DNA of 64,000 nucleotides from assembly GCF_003314435.2 (NCBI RefSeq), contig NZ_QNVY02000001.1, forward strand, positions 620,001-684,000, written 5' to 3'. The stretch is from Flavobacterium petrolei. Lineage in GTDB: Bacteria; Bacteroidota; Bacteroidia; Flavobacteriales; Flavobacteriaceae. Positions 52,309 to 60,171 of this stretch are shown here, in pieces. A model generated the notes under the pieces. The model saw nothing but the letters and a program-made list of their open reading frames with translations, made no database searches and was not told the DNA's origin. Numbering within the stretch: the first letter of the stretch is position 1; every line of letters starts with the position of its first letter. Position numbers and translations under genes: made by a program.

Positions 52309-53357
52309 AAAAGGAAAAAGTTATTGTAATCGGTGCGGGACTTTGTGGACTCTACACTGCTTTTTTACTTCAAAAAAAGGGAATAGAAGTTCTGATATTA
52401 GAAGCTAATACCAGAATTGGAGGTCGCATAAAAACCATAACCGGAACAACAGCTGTCACGATGGAAATGGGTGCGACTTGGTTTGGAAACCAACACCGCC
52501 ATCTTCTGGAAGTACTTCACACTTTAGAACTCCTTTATTTTAGACAACATACAAAAGGCATTTCATTATTTGAAACAATGTCTTTTGTACCGCCACAGAA
52601 ATTTGAAATATCAGATTCCGAAGAACCTTCTTTTCGCATTGAGGGCGGAACGGCAGCACTAATTGATAGATTGGTCTCTGAGATTGGGATGCAAAATATT
52701 AAAACACAAACCAAAATAGTCGCAATAAAAGAACAAAATAATCAATTAATAGTAACGGATTCAAGCGGAAACACTTATTCAACCGATAAAGTAATCAGCA
52801 CTATTCCACCCAATTTGTTTGTAAACTCGGTGATTTTTGAACCCAAATTACCCGACAATTTCACACAACTAGCCAAGAAAACGCATACTTGGATGGGAGA
52901 GTCTATTAAATTCGCTGTGGAATATAAAACTCCTTTTTGGAAACAGAATAATTATTCTGGAACGTTATTCAGCCAAGCCAGTATTATTCAGGAAATGTAT
53001 GATCACAGCACTGCTGATAATTCCGGTTTTGCATTGAAAGGTTTCCTAAACAGCGGAACCGCAGTCCTGTCTTTGGAAGAACGCAAAGAAAAAGTAATTG
53101 CACAATTAACCACTTTCTTTGGGTCGGAAGCTACCGATTATGTGTGCTATTATGAAAACGTATGGAGGGAAGAAGCATTAACATTTCACCCATACGATCA
53201 ACTGGTATTGGCTCACCAAAATAACGGACATTCGCTTTTCAAAACGCCATTACTAAACGATAAATTATATTTTTCCGGAGCAGAAACAGCCACTCAAAAC
53301 CCTGGTTATATGGATGGCGCTATTTTTGCCGCAAAAACAATTGCCTCACAATTCTAA
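52305..53357 (+). CDS. FAD-dependent flavin amine oxidase family protein
   Basis: 350 residues. N-terminal FAD Rossmann motif VIVIGAGLCGLYTAFLLQKKG, then EANTRIGGRIKT, and the C-terminal FAD-binding strand LYFSGAETATQNPGYMDGAI. This is the monoamine-oxidase-like superfamily; length is short (typical 430-500). Substrate unknown. Overlaps rsmI by 4 nt and precedes the HopJ gene by 3 nt, so the three form an operon. Confidence 0.9.
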   Translation: MKKEKVIVIGAGLCGLYTAFLLQKKGIEVLILEANTRIGGRIKTITGTTAVTMEMGATWFGNQHRHLLEVLHTLELLYFRQHTKGISLFETMSFVPPQKFEISDSEEPSFRIEGGTAALIDRLVSEIGMQNIKTQTKIVAIKEQNNQLIVTDSSGNTYSTDKVISTIPPNLFVNSVIFEPKLPDNFTQLAKKTHTWMGESIKFAVEYKTPFWKQNNYSGTLFSQASIIQEMYDHSTADNSGFALKGFLNSGTAVLSLEERKEKVIAQLTTFFGSEATDYVCYYENVWREEALTFHPYDQLVLAHQNNGHSLFKTPLLNDKLYFSGAETATQNPGYMDGAIFAAKTIASQF

Positions 53358-53360
53358 ACA

Positions 53361-53720
53361 ATGAAAATCAATATGACTATAGCCGCTTTCTTAGAGAAAT
53401 TAAAACAAACACCTGGAGGGATAGTGTTTTCAGAAACCATTGCTACTATCGAAGAAAACTACGACTTTACACCCACAGCATTTGAGAATGGTTTGCAACA
53501 CAATGCAGCAGGAGAAAATTCAGGATCTTGCAAATTATTTTCGTTCGCCGAAATTCAAAACTTATCCGAAGAAGAAACACTAGCCTGTTTTGGAGCCTAT
53601 TATTACGAAGATGTTTTACAAAATCCAAACGGAACTGATCATCAAAATATTCGTAATTTCATAAAAACCGGTTGGGATGGAATTGCCTTTTACGGAAGTG
53701 CTTTAGTGTTGAAAAAATAA
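53361..53720 (+). CDS. HopJ type III effector-like protein
   Basis: 119 residues. The family motif is clear: FSETIATIEENYDFTPTAF, NSGSCKLFSFA, ACFGAYYYEDVL and NIRNFIKTGWDGIAF. Despite the name from a plant-pathogen effector, HopJ relatives are widespread housekeeping-type proteins with no known function and no secretion system here. Third gene of the rsmI operon. Internal ATG at 53373 (MTIAAFLEKL) is the alternative start. Confidence 0.9.
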   Translation: MKINMTIAAFLEKLKQTPGGIVFSETIATIEENYDFTPTAFENGLQHNAAGENSGSCKLFSFAEIQNLSEEETLACFGAYYYEDVLQNPNGTDHQNIRNFIKTGWDGIAFYGSALVLKK

Positions 53721-53823
53721 AAATTGTTAAAATGCTAATTCCTATTATAAATCGACAGACATAATTAGCGAATTAGCGGTGGTTCCCTTTTCGAATTCCT
53801 AAATTTTATAATCCAAAATCAAT

Positions 53824-55515
53824 ATGCGTTGGACCTTAAAACCAAAACCTTCCGAGGAGACTGTACAACATTTGGCGAAAGCGCTGAATGTAGAAGATTT
53901 TGTGGCCACTTTATTAGTGCAACGCGGTATTGAAACATTTGAAGATGCCAGAAGGTTTTTTCGCCCGAGTTTAGAGGATTTACACGATCCATATTTGATG
54001 AAAGATATGGAAAAAGCAGTCGCCCGAATTGAAAAAGCAATTGAAAATGAGGAAAATATTCTCGTTTTTGGTGATTATGATGTCGATGGAACCACGGCAG
54101 TTTCACTCGTTTCTTCCTATTTAAAAACCTATTATCCAAACGTGGCGACCTACATTCCGGATCGTTATGACGAAGGCTATGGAATTTCATTTAAAGGAAT
54201 TGACTTTGCTGATGACAATGGATTTTCGCTTATTATTGCTTTGGATTGTGGTATAAAATCTATCGATCATGTGGGGTACGCCAAAGCAAAAAACATTGAC
54301 TTCATCATTTGTGACCATCACAGACCAGGCGATTCTTTGCCTGATGCTGTTGCCATTCTCGATCCAAAAAGAGACGATTGCACCTACCCCTACGATGAAT
54401 TGTGCGGTTGCGGAATAGGTTTCAAATTGATTCAGGCTTTAGGCCAAAACCGAAATGAAACAATCCATGATTTGATTCCGTATTTAGATTTAGTTTCAGC
54501 TGCGATTGCTGCTGATATCGTCCCAATGACCGGAGAAAATCGGGTACTGGCTTATTTTGGATTGCAAGTCATCAATTCTGACCCAAGACCAGGAATCAAA
54601 GCTATCATTCACCAAATAAAAAAACAAACCTTAGACATTACCGATGTTGTTTTCATCATCGCACCCAGAATAAATGCCGCCGGACGCATCAAACACGGGA
54701 ATCATGCGGTGGAATTATTAACCGAATTTGATTTTGAGCAAGCCCAACAATTTGCTTCTGAAATCGAGGCGTATAATTCAGAGCGAAAAGATTTAGACAA
54801 ATTAATTACCAAAGAAGCATTACAACAAATTGAGGAAAACAATGAAAAAGAGCGTTTTACTTCAGTAGTTTTTCAAGAAGATTGGCACAAAGGAGTGATT
54901 GGAATTGTCGCTTCCCGATTGATTGAAACCTATTATCGACCAACACTTGTTTTTACTAAAAGCGGCGATAAATATGCCGCTTCGGCACGTTCCGTAAAAG
55001 GGTTTGATGTGTATAATGCACTCGAAGCCTGTATAGAACATTTAGAACAATTTGGTGGTCACATGTATGCCGCGGGAATGACGTTGAAGGAAGAAAATTA
55101 TCAAATCTTCAAAGATGCTTTCGAAAAAGAAGTCGAAAGAACCATTCATCCCGATATGTTAACTCCAGAAATTGCAGTTGATGCCGAAATTGATTTTGCA
55201 GATATTACTCCAAAATTAATCCGAATCCTGAAACAATTTGAGCCGTACGGACCACAAAATATGACCCCAATTTTCCTGACTAAAAATATCAAAGACACCG
55301 GTTATGGAAAACCTATGGGGCAAGAAGACGAACATCTAAAACTTTTTGTCAAACAAAATAACTCCGAAGGCATCGCTGCAATTGGTTTTAATTTGGGAAA
55401 CAAAATCGAACTGACTACCCATCAAAAACCTTTTCAAGCGGTGTATTGCATCGATGAAAACGAATGGAAAGGCAAATTCAGTTTGCAATTGCGATTGCGA
55501 GATATTAAACAATGA
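53824..55515 (+). CDS. recJ: Single-stranded-DNA-specific exonuclease RecJ
   Basis: 563 residues, the normal length. DHH domain: motif I FGDYDVDGTTAV (D84, D86, D88), motif III CDHHRPGDS (D164-H165-H166), and IAPRINAAGRIKHG of motif IV. The DHHA1 part has SARSVKGFDVYNAL and FGGHMYAAGMTL. It degrades single-stranded DNA 5' to 3' in repair and recombination using Mn or Mg. Its 3' end carries the start of the MFS gene 10 nt downstream. Confidence 0.97.
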   Translation: MRWTLKPKPSEETVQHLAKALNVEDFVATLLVQRGIETFEDARRFFRPSLEDLHDPYLMKDMEKAVARIEKAIENEENILVFGDYDVDGTTAVSLVSSYLKTYYPNVATYIPDRYDEGYGISFKGIDFADDNGFSLIIALDCGIKSIDHVGYAKAKNIDFIICDHHRPGDSLPDAVAILDPKRDDCTYPYDELCGCGIGFKLIQALGQNRNETIHDLIPYLDLVSAAIAADIVPMTGENRVLAYFGLQVINSDPRPGIKAIIHQIKKQTLDITDVVFIIAPRINAAGRIKHGNHAVELLTEFDFEQAQQFASEIEAYNSERKDLDKLITKEALQQIEENNEKERFTSVVFQEDWHKGVIGIVASRLIETYYRPTLVFTKSGDKYAASARSVKGFDVYNALEACIEHLEQFGGHMYAAGMTLKEENYQIFKDAFEKEVERTIHPDMLTPEIAVDAEIDFADITPKLIRILKQFEPYGPQNMTPIFLTKNIKDTGYGKPMGQEDEHLKLFVKQNNSEGIAAIGFNLGNKIELTTHQKPFQAVYCIDENEWKGKFSLQLRLRDIKQ

Positions 55516-55525
55516 TTGTGATACA

Positions 55526-56794
55526 ATGAAAAAAAACGACCCATACTCTGCCCTGCGTTATAAAGAATTTAATATTTTTTTGCTATTACGTTTTGCTATG
55601 GTTTTTGGTTGGTCAATGCAGTTTATCGTCATTGAATGGGAAGTATATAGTTTGACCAAAAATCCGCTGTCGCTAGGAATCATTGGATTAATGGAGGTTA
55701 TTCCGGCAATTTCAATGGCATTGTTTGCTGGACATATTGTGGACCAAAAGGAGAAAAAAGGATTGCTTTTCAAATGCATTTTAGGATTTTCAATCATAAG
55801 TTTGGGCTTGTTCTTATTTACGTGGCCCCCTTTCATCAAAGACTTTTCTACCCAAACTATTTTATATTCCATTTACTTTTTCGTGTTTTTAGGAGGATTG
55901 GTACGTGCTTTTCTTGGCCCGACGATATTTTCTCTTTTAGCGTTAATTGTTCCTAAAAAATTATATCCCAATGCTGCCACTTGGAGCAGTTCCGTTTGGC
56001 AAATAAGTTCGGTTTTAGGTCCTGCAGTAGCTGGTTTTTCGATTAATTGGATTGGTGTTCATTGGTCCATGTCCATCGTTTTGGGATGTTCGCTTTTTGC
56101 ATTAATTGCTTTAACCCAAATTGCAACTAAGCCTATTTTAAATCCAAAAATTGGTGAACCCATTATGGAAAGCTTAAAAGAAGGCGTGAAATTTGTTTTC
56201 AATAACAAGACAATTTTAGGCGCTTTATCACTGGATATGATTGCCGTTCTTTTTGGTGGAGCAGTTGCGTTGTTGCCCATTTTTGCTCAGGATATTTTGA
56301 AAGTGGGACCACAGGGTTTTGGTGTTTTGAGAGCCGCCCCAGCTGTTGGCGCTTTTTTGATGCTAATTATTTCCGCATACATTCCTTTTACTAAAAATGC
56401 GGGTATGAAATTGTTGTCGGCTATTTTTGCATTTGGGATTTGTATTATCGTTTTTGGGCTTTCTTCTATTTTTTGGTTGTCCGTTGCAGCTTTATTTTTT
56501 AGCGGTGTTTTCGATGGGATTTCGGTGGTGATACGCCAAACTATTTTGCAATTGAAAACTCCGGATCACATGCGAGGCCGAGTTGCAGCCGTGAATTCTA
56601 TATTTGTGGGTTCCTCTAATGAATTGGGTGCTTTTGAAAGCGGATTAACTGCTAAGCTGATGGGAACCGTTAGCGCAGTGGTCTTTGGCGGAAGCATGAC
56701 ATTGATTACCGTATTTCTTACCGGTGCCGTATCGCCTACTTTTAGAAAACTGGACTTACAAAAAGATGTTGAGGAACACGAAAAGAGCGAGTAA
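55526..56794 (+). CDS. MFS transporter (EntS-like exporter)
   Basis: 422 residues from ATG 55526 (MKKNDPYSALRYKEFN); a longer frame back to 55454 overlaps recJ and is rejected. About 11-12 membrane helices, with the MFS loop motif GHIVDQKEKKGLLFK after helix 2 and the middle-loop counterpart later. The family (enterobactin-exporter-like) moves small hydrophobic or siderophore molecules out by proton exchange; substrate unknown. Likely co-transcribed with recJ. Confidence 0.9.
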   Translation: MKKNDPYSALRYKEFNIFLLLRFAMVFGWSMQFIVIEWEVYSLTKNPLSLGIIGLMEVIPAISMALFAGHIVDQKEKKGLLFKCILGFSIISLGLFLFTWPPFIKDFSTQTILYSIYFFVFLGGLVRAFLGPTIFSLLALIVPKKLYPNAATWSSSVWQISSVLGPAVAGFSINWIGVHWSMSIVLGCSLFALIALTQIATKPILNPKIGEPIMESLKEGVKFVFNNKTILGALSLDMIAVLFGGAVALLPIFAQDILKVGPQGFGVLRAAPAVGAFLMLIISAYIPFTKNAGMKLLSAIFAFGICIIVFGLSSIFWLSVAALFFSGVFDGISVVIRQTILQLKTPDHMRGRVAAVNSIFVGSSNELGAFESGLTAKLMGTVSAVVFGGSMTLITVFLTGAVSPTFRKLDLQKDVEEHEKSE

Positions 56795-56944
56795 TAAATA
56801 GTTTTTTTTTAGAAAAAACACTTCTTACTATCTTTCAGTAAATTAATCTCAAGATTACTTACCGACTTTTTTTATGTCTTTTTTATGTTTTATTATTTAG
56901 AACAAATATAAATAATACTTATATTTGTTTCAAATTGATTACAC

Positions 56945-57301
56945 ATGCAAGAAATAAAACAAATATATCATAACTATTTAGGCACTGCTTTTTACTGGAG
57001 AAAGGATAATGATGTACTATTGAACAAAGTCCAACTGGTTTTTAGAGAAATGGGTTTTTATTTTACCAAACAGGAACTGCAACTATTTAAGCGCTGCATT
57101 GAAGACAGCTATATGCAAAATAAATGCTGCGACGATTGTGAACTGAAAAACAAATGCCACAAATTTTTACTAAAAACACCTTGTTCTCAAATTGATTTGG
57201 CCGTTTCCATAGAAGAATTAAATGCCGTAAAAGACTTGGTGGAAGGCACTTTGTTTAAAATAAATCTGGATGATTATTTGTATGGAGAGGGAATGAATTA
57301 G
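56945..57301 (+). CDS. Small Cys-rich protein of unknown function
   Basis: 118 residues, no signal peptide. Residues about 60-80 hold a cluster NKCCDDCELKNKCHKFLLKT ending in PC: five Cys and a His in about twenty residues, suggesting a zinc or iron-sulfur site. The N-terminal half has KVQLVFREMGFYFTKQELQL. No named family recognised. Monocistronic; its 3' end is 3 nt from the converging lpxH stop. I believe it to be a conserved Flavobacteriia protein, but cannot search. Confidence 0.65.
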   Translation: MQEIKQIYHNYLGTAFYWRKDNDVLLNKVQLVFREMGFYFTKQELQLFKRCIEDSYMQNKCCDDCELKNKCHKFLLKTPCSQIDLAVSIEELNAVKDLVEGTLFKINLDDYLYGEGMN

Positions 57302-57304
57302 GGA

Positions 57305-58057
57305 TTAATACTTTTCAATCTCAAAATTCTCGCCATCAAAAACGCCATAGGTAAAATACGTAATCCAGTCGCCTAGATTCACATACTCGGCATTTTCTCC
57401 TACGGTAACTTTCATAGGCAAATGGCGGTGTCCAAAAATAAGGTAATTGTAGTGTTTGGTTTCCAGTTTTCTTTTGGAATAGAGAATTAGCCATTCGTTG
57501 TCTTCGCCAAGAAAAGTTACATCTTCATCGCCAGAAATCAATTTGTTTTTTACGGAAAGATATTGCGCCAGTTTCACGCCAATATCCGGATGAAGCCATC
57601 TAAAAAGCCATTTGAAAAACGGATTTGTAAATATCTTTTTCATGCGTTTGTAACCTAAATCGCCAGGACCTTTTCCGTCGCCGTGTCCAATAAGGAATGT
57701 TTTATCTCCAAAAGTGTATTCTTGATTGTCATGAAACACAGGAATATTCAGTTCTTTCTGGAAATAATCGGCCATCCATAAATCATGGTTTCCCACAAAG
57801 AAATAAATAGGGATTCCGCTGTCACGGATTTCGGCGAGTTTACCTAAAACACGAATAAATCCTTTTGGGATTACGGTTTTATATTCGAACCAAAAATCAA
57901 ATAAATCGCCCAATAGAAAAATAGCTTCGGCATCGCCTTTTACCTCATCGAGCCAGGCCACAAATTTTTGTTCTCTCGGAAAACTCAATTCAGGTGTTGG
58001 TGCGCCAAAATGCTGATCGGAGGCGAAATATATTTTTTTGTTATGGGGTAATTGCAT
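57305..58057 (-). CDS. lpxH: UDP-2,3-diacylglucosamine diphosphatase
   Basis: 250 residues. Calcineurin-like metallophosphatase motifs: FASDQHFGAP (metal, D and H), LLGDLFDFWFEY, FVGNHDLWMADYF, LIGHGDGKGPGD and FGHRHLPMKV. LpxH cuts UDP-2,3-diacylglucosamine to lipid X in lipid A synthesis at the inner membrane surface. 4 nt after the queD stop in the same operon. Confidence 0.95.
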   Translation of the reverse strand: MQLPHNKKIYFASDQHFGAPTPELSFPREQKFVAWLDEVKGDAEAIFLLGDLFDFWFEYKTVIPKGFIRVLGKLAEIRDSGIPIYFFVGNHDLWMADYFQKELNIPVFHDNQEYTFGDKTFLIGHGDGKGPGDLGYKRMKKIFTNPFFKWLFRWLHPDIGVKLAQYLSVKNKLISGDEDVTFLGEDNEWLILYSKRKLETKHYNYLIFGHRHLPMKVTVGENAEYVNLGDWITYFTYGVFDGENFEIEKY

Positions 58058-58061
58058 GAAG

Positions 58062-58526
58062 TTACAGTATGGATTTCATATTATCACTGGCAAACCATTC
58101 TGCAAAAGAAGATTCGGTTTCCTGTAATTTTAAGGAAAAAAGCGTGATTCCTTGCGGTAATCTATTGATGATTCTTTGAGAAAAATCTACTACCATATTT
58201 TCACTCGTTGGCTGGTAATCTACCAAAATAACGTGGTGTCCGCGGGTCATTAATTCATTTGCCAATTCGATATGCGGCGTTGTTCCGTTGAAAACTGTCG
58301 CATGGTCAAATTGATCTACAATTTCTTCTTTTACAATTTTCTTTAAATCCGTGAAGTCAATCACCATTCCAAATTTTACATTGGAACGATCCGTAATTGG
58401 AGTTCCAATTACTGTTACTGACAATTTATAACTATGTCCGTGAACATTTTTACATTTCCCGTCATACCCGTATAAGGCGTGTCCGGTTTCGAAACTAAAT
58501 TGTTTTGTAATTCTGATATTGCTCAT
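58062..58526 (-). CDS. queD: 6-carboxy-5,6,7,8-tetrahydropterin synthase
   Basis: 154 residues. Zinc ligands H16, H29 and H31 in FETGHALYG and KNVHGHSYKL, with catalytic C25 in GKCKNVHGH; VDFTDLKKIVKEEIVDQFDH, read in parts, carries the second catalytic region. It makes the pterin precursor of queuosine (7-deazaguanine pathway). No queC or queE is in the window, so they must be elsewhere. First gene of an operon with lpxH. Confidence 0.95.
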   Translation of the reverse strand: MSNIRITKQFSFETGHALYGYDGKCKNVHGHSYKLSVTVIGTPITDRSNVKFGMVIDFTDLKKIVKEEIVDQFDHATVFNGTTPHIELANELMTRGHHVILVDYQPTSENMVVDFSQRIINRLPQGITLFSLKLQETESSFAEWFASDNMKSIL

Positions 58527-58661
58527 CGGAGTTTAATTTTGATGCAAATTTAGCAAATTGATATGAGAAATGTGATGTAAATCTTTCCCCTCCCCAAGAG
58601 AGAGGGAGATAGTATGGAATTATTTTGCTTATAATCTGAATTTGATAGTTCCCAAATGTTC

Positions 58662-58750
58662 TAGCCCTGATGGAAACGGCATCCTTTTTATAAGGTGATT
58701 TTTCTTCACCTTATAAAAAGATATAGTGAACAGCAGGAAATAGCTCCTGA
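58662..58750 (+). ncRNA. Structured non-coding element, copy B (Flavo-1-like)
   Basis: Begins TAGCCCTGATGGAAACGGCA and ends ACAGCAGGAAATAGCTCCTG. The conserved flanks match copy A closely, but the inserted hairpin is entirely different: CTTTTTATAAGGTGA at 58684-58698 pairs with TCACCTTATAAAAAG at 58706-58720 (15 bp). It lies 5 nt from the 3' end of the enoyl-CoA hydratase gene and is antisense to that gene's transcript, so it is not a leader of a neighbour. Confidence 0.6.
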
Positions 58751-58755
58751 AAAAA

Positions 58756-59523
58756 TTAATTTTTGAATTGAGACAATGCTTTTCTGGTAAAATCAGACAG
58801 CACCAATTTACCCGAAATCGCGGCGCGTTCCAGCAACAATGTATCCCAATGTTGCGTTCCTTCCCACAACACTTTTTTCATTTCCAGTAAAGCTTCGGGA
58901 TTATAACTGGATAATTTAGCACTGAAATCAGCTATTGCGGCATCCAATTCTTCAATGGTTTCAAAAGTATTGGCGTACAATCCTTTGGCTGCAGCCCAAT
59001 CAGCGGTTTTCCATTCGTGAGCTGCGAGCGTCATTTCGGCCATTGCTGTCTTTCCAATCTTCTTTGAAACTACGGGTTCTATCACAAAAGGACCAATTCC
59101 GATGGCCAATTCTGATAATTTTATGGAAGCATTTTTTGTAGCCAAGGTGTAATCACAAGCGGATGCAATTCCTACGCCGCCGCCAACTGCTTTTCCGTGA
59201 ACGCGGCCCACAATAAGCTTGGAACACAAACGCATGGCATTGATTAAATGTGCAAATCCAGAGAAAAAATGGGCTCCTGCGGCTTCATCCGAAACGGCCA
59301 AAAGTTCATCAAAAGAAGCGCCTGCACAAAAAGCTCCCGAGCCTTCACTTTGAATAACAATCACCGAAACAGCTGGATTTGAACTCAAAACAGCGAACTC
59401 ATTCGTTAGACGATCTAACAATTCTCTGGGAAAAGAATTGCTCGAAGGATGACCAAATGAAAGGGTTGCGATTTTGTTTTCGATTGTTGTGAATAGCGAA
59501 CCTGTTGGGTTTTCTGATACCAT
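58756..59523 (-). CDS. Enoyl-CoA hydratase/isomerase family protein
   Basis: 255 residues, crotonase fold. The oxyanion loops are SEGSGAFCAGASFDELL and KAVGGGVGIASACDYTLA; IGIGPFVIEPVVSK follows. The two catalytic Glu of mitochondrial-type hydratases are not both obvious (ELAIGIGPFV replaces the usual E-x-x-x-G), so it may be an isomerase or other crotonase. Monocistronic. Substrate unknown. Confidence 0.88.
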   Translation of the reverse strand: MVSENPTGSLFTTIENKIATLSFGHPSSNSFPRELLDRLTNEFAVLSSNPAVSVIVIQSEGSGAFCAGASFDELLAVSDEAAGAHFFSGFAHLINAMRLCSKLIVGRVHGKAVGGGVGIASACDYTLATKNASIKLSELAIGIGPFVIEPVVSKKIGKTAMAEMTLAAHEWKTADWAAAKGLYANTFETIEELDAAIADFSAKLSSYNPEALLEMKKVLWEGTQHWDTLLLERAAISGKLVLSDFTRKALSQFKN

Positions 59524-59604
59524 AGCGGGGATTTTGATGTAAAGTTAAAAAAAGTAAAGTAGGATTTGGCTTTTTTTCAAATAGAATAGATTTGTAATTT
59601 GAAA

Positions 59605-59637
59605 TTTGCTTTTTGGAAAATTTATATGTTATATTTG
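59605..59637 (+). promoter_or_regulatory. Strong Bacteroidota-type promoter of the tRNA-Ala gene
   Basis: TTTG at 59605-59608, a 21-nt spacer and TATATTTG at 59630-59637: both boxes and the spacing fit the consensus. Transcription would begin about 5 nt before the tRNA. Confidence 0.75.
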
Positions 59638-59648
59638 CGAACTCGTTT

Positions 59649-59722
59649 GGGGGATTAGCTCATTTGGCTAGAGTGCTTGCCTGGCAGGCAAGAGGTGATC
59701 GGTTCGAATCCGATATTCTCCA
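59649..59722 (+). tRNA. tRNA-Ala (anticodon GGC)
   Basis: Full cloverleaf: acceptor GGGGGAT with ATTCTCC (two wobble pairs), D arm, anticodon stem CTTGC/GCAAG with loop CTGGCAG (anticodon GGC), and T arm ATCGG-TTCGAAT-CCGAT. The discriminator is A; CCA is not encoded. A terminator follows at 59736-59763. The part from TAGAGTG (59669) to the 3' end recurs 359 bp downstream in degenerate form. Confidence 0.95.
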
Positions 59723-59735
59723 CTAATTGATAATC

Positions 59736-59763
59736 AAGCCTTACAGCAATGTGAGGCTTTTTT
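59736..59763 (+). terminator. Terminator after tRNA-Ala
   Basis: AAGCCTTAC / GTGAGGCTT stem (one T-G pair), 6-nt loop, then five or more T. Confidence 0.85.
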
Positions 59764-59775
59764 ATTTTAAAGCCT

Positions 59776-60030
59776 ATGTTTTATACTTATATTATTTTCT
59801 CTAAAACTTTAGACAAATATTACACTGGTTCCTGTGAAAATATTGAAAATAGACTTAATGACCATTTAAATAGCAGAAGTGCTTACACAAAAGTGGCTAA
59901 AGATTGGATAATGGTTTATTTTGAAAGTTTTGATTCACGCTCATTGGCTGTACAAAGAGAAATGGAAATCAAAAAGAAGAAAAATAGAAAATATATTGAA
60001 TTTTTAATATCAAAAGAATCATCTGAATAG
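59776..60030 (+). CDS. GIY-YIG nuclease domain protein
   Basis: 84 residues, the length of the stand-alone GIY-YIG (UPF0213-like) family. FYTYIIFS and KYYTGSCENIENRLNDH give the GIY and YIG (here YTG) strands and the catalytic Arg (R27); VQREMEIKKKKNRKYIE carries the metal-binding Glu. The ORF lies between an intact tRNA-Ala and a degenerate copy of the tRNA 3' part, and its TAG stop is the first triplet of that copy's TAGAGTG. No promoter seen; the terminator before it suggests weak transcription. Homing-type DNA cleavage is an inference. Confidence 0.85.
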   Translation: MFYTYIIFSKTLDKYYTGSCENIENRLNDHLNSRSAYTKVAKDWIMVYFESFDSRSLAVQREMEIKKKKNRKYIEFLISKESSE

Positions 60031-60083
60031 AGTGTCCCGAAAGCGTTCGGGAAGGTGACCGTTTCGAATCCGGTATTCTCCAC
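60028..60083 (+). pseudogene. tRNA-Ala-like 3' fragment (tRNA pseudogene)
   Basis: Aligns with tRNA-Ala positions 59669-59723: TAGAGTG is identical, the anticodon arm is replaced by an 18-nt hairpin (TCCCGA, AAGCGT, TCGGGA), and the 3' 31 nt have only a few differences, ending TATTCTCCAC in both. One T-stem pair has changed T-A to C-G, keeping the pairing; another is broken. No 5' acceptor strand or D stem exists, so it cannot make a tRNA. Confidence 0.8.
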
Positions 60084-60089
60084 AAAACA

Positions 60090-60128
60090 AAACCGTAAAA
60101 TCTTTTAACTAAGAGTTTACGGTTTTTT
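60090..60128 (+). terminator. Terminator after the tRNA-like fragment
   Basis: AACCGTAAA / TTTACGGTT with a further TCTT/AAGA segment after one mismatch, then seven T. Possibly the original terminator of an ancestral tRNA gene. Confidence 0.8.
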
Positions 60129-60171
60129 TATTTTTATAAATTTTATAATTGAGATTTAGAATCAAAGACAA

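Noticed and set aside
53361..53720. HopJ as evidence of a type III secretion system
   Set aside because: HopJ relatives occur in many free-living bacteria; no secretion genes are nearby.
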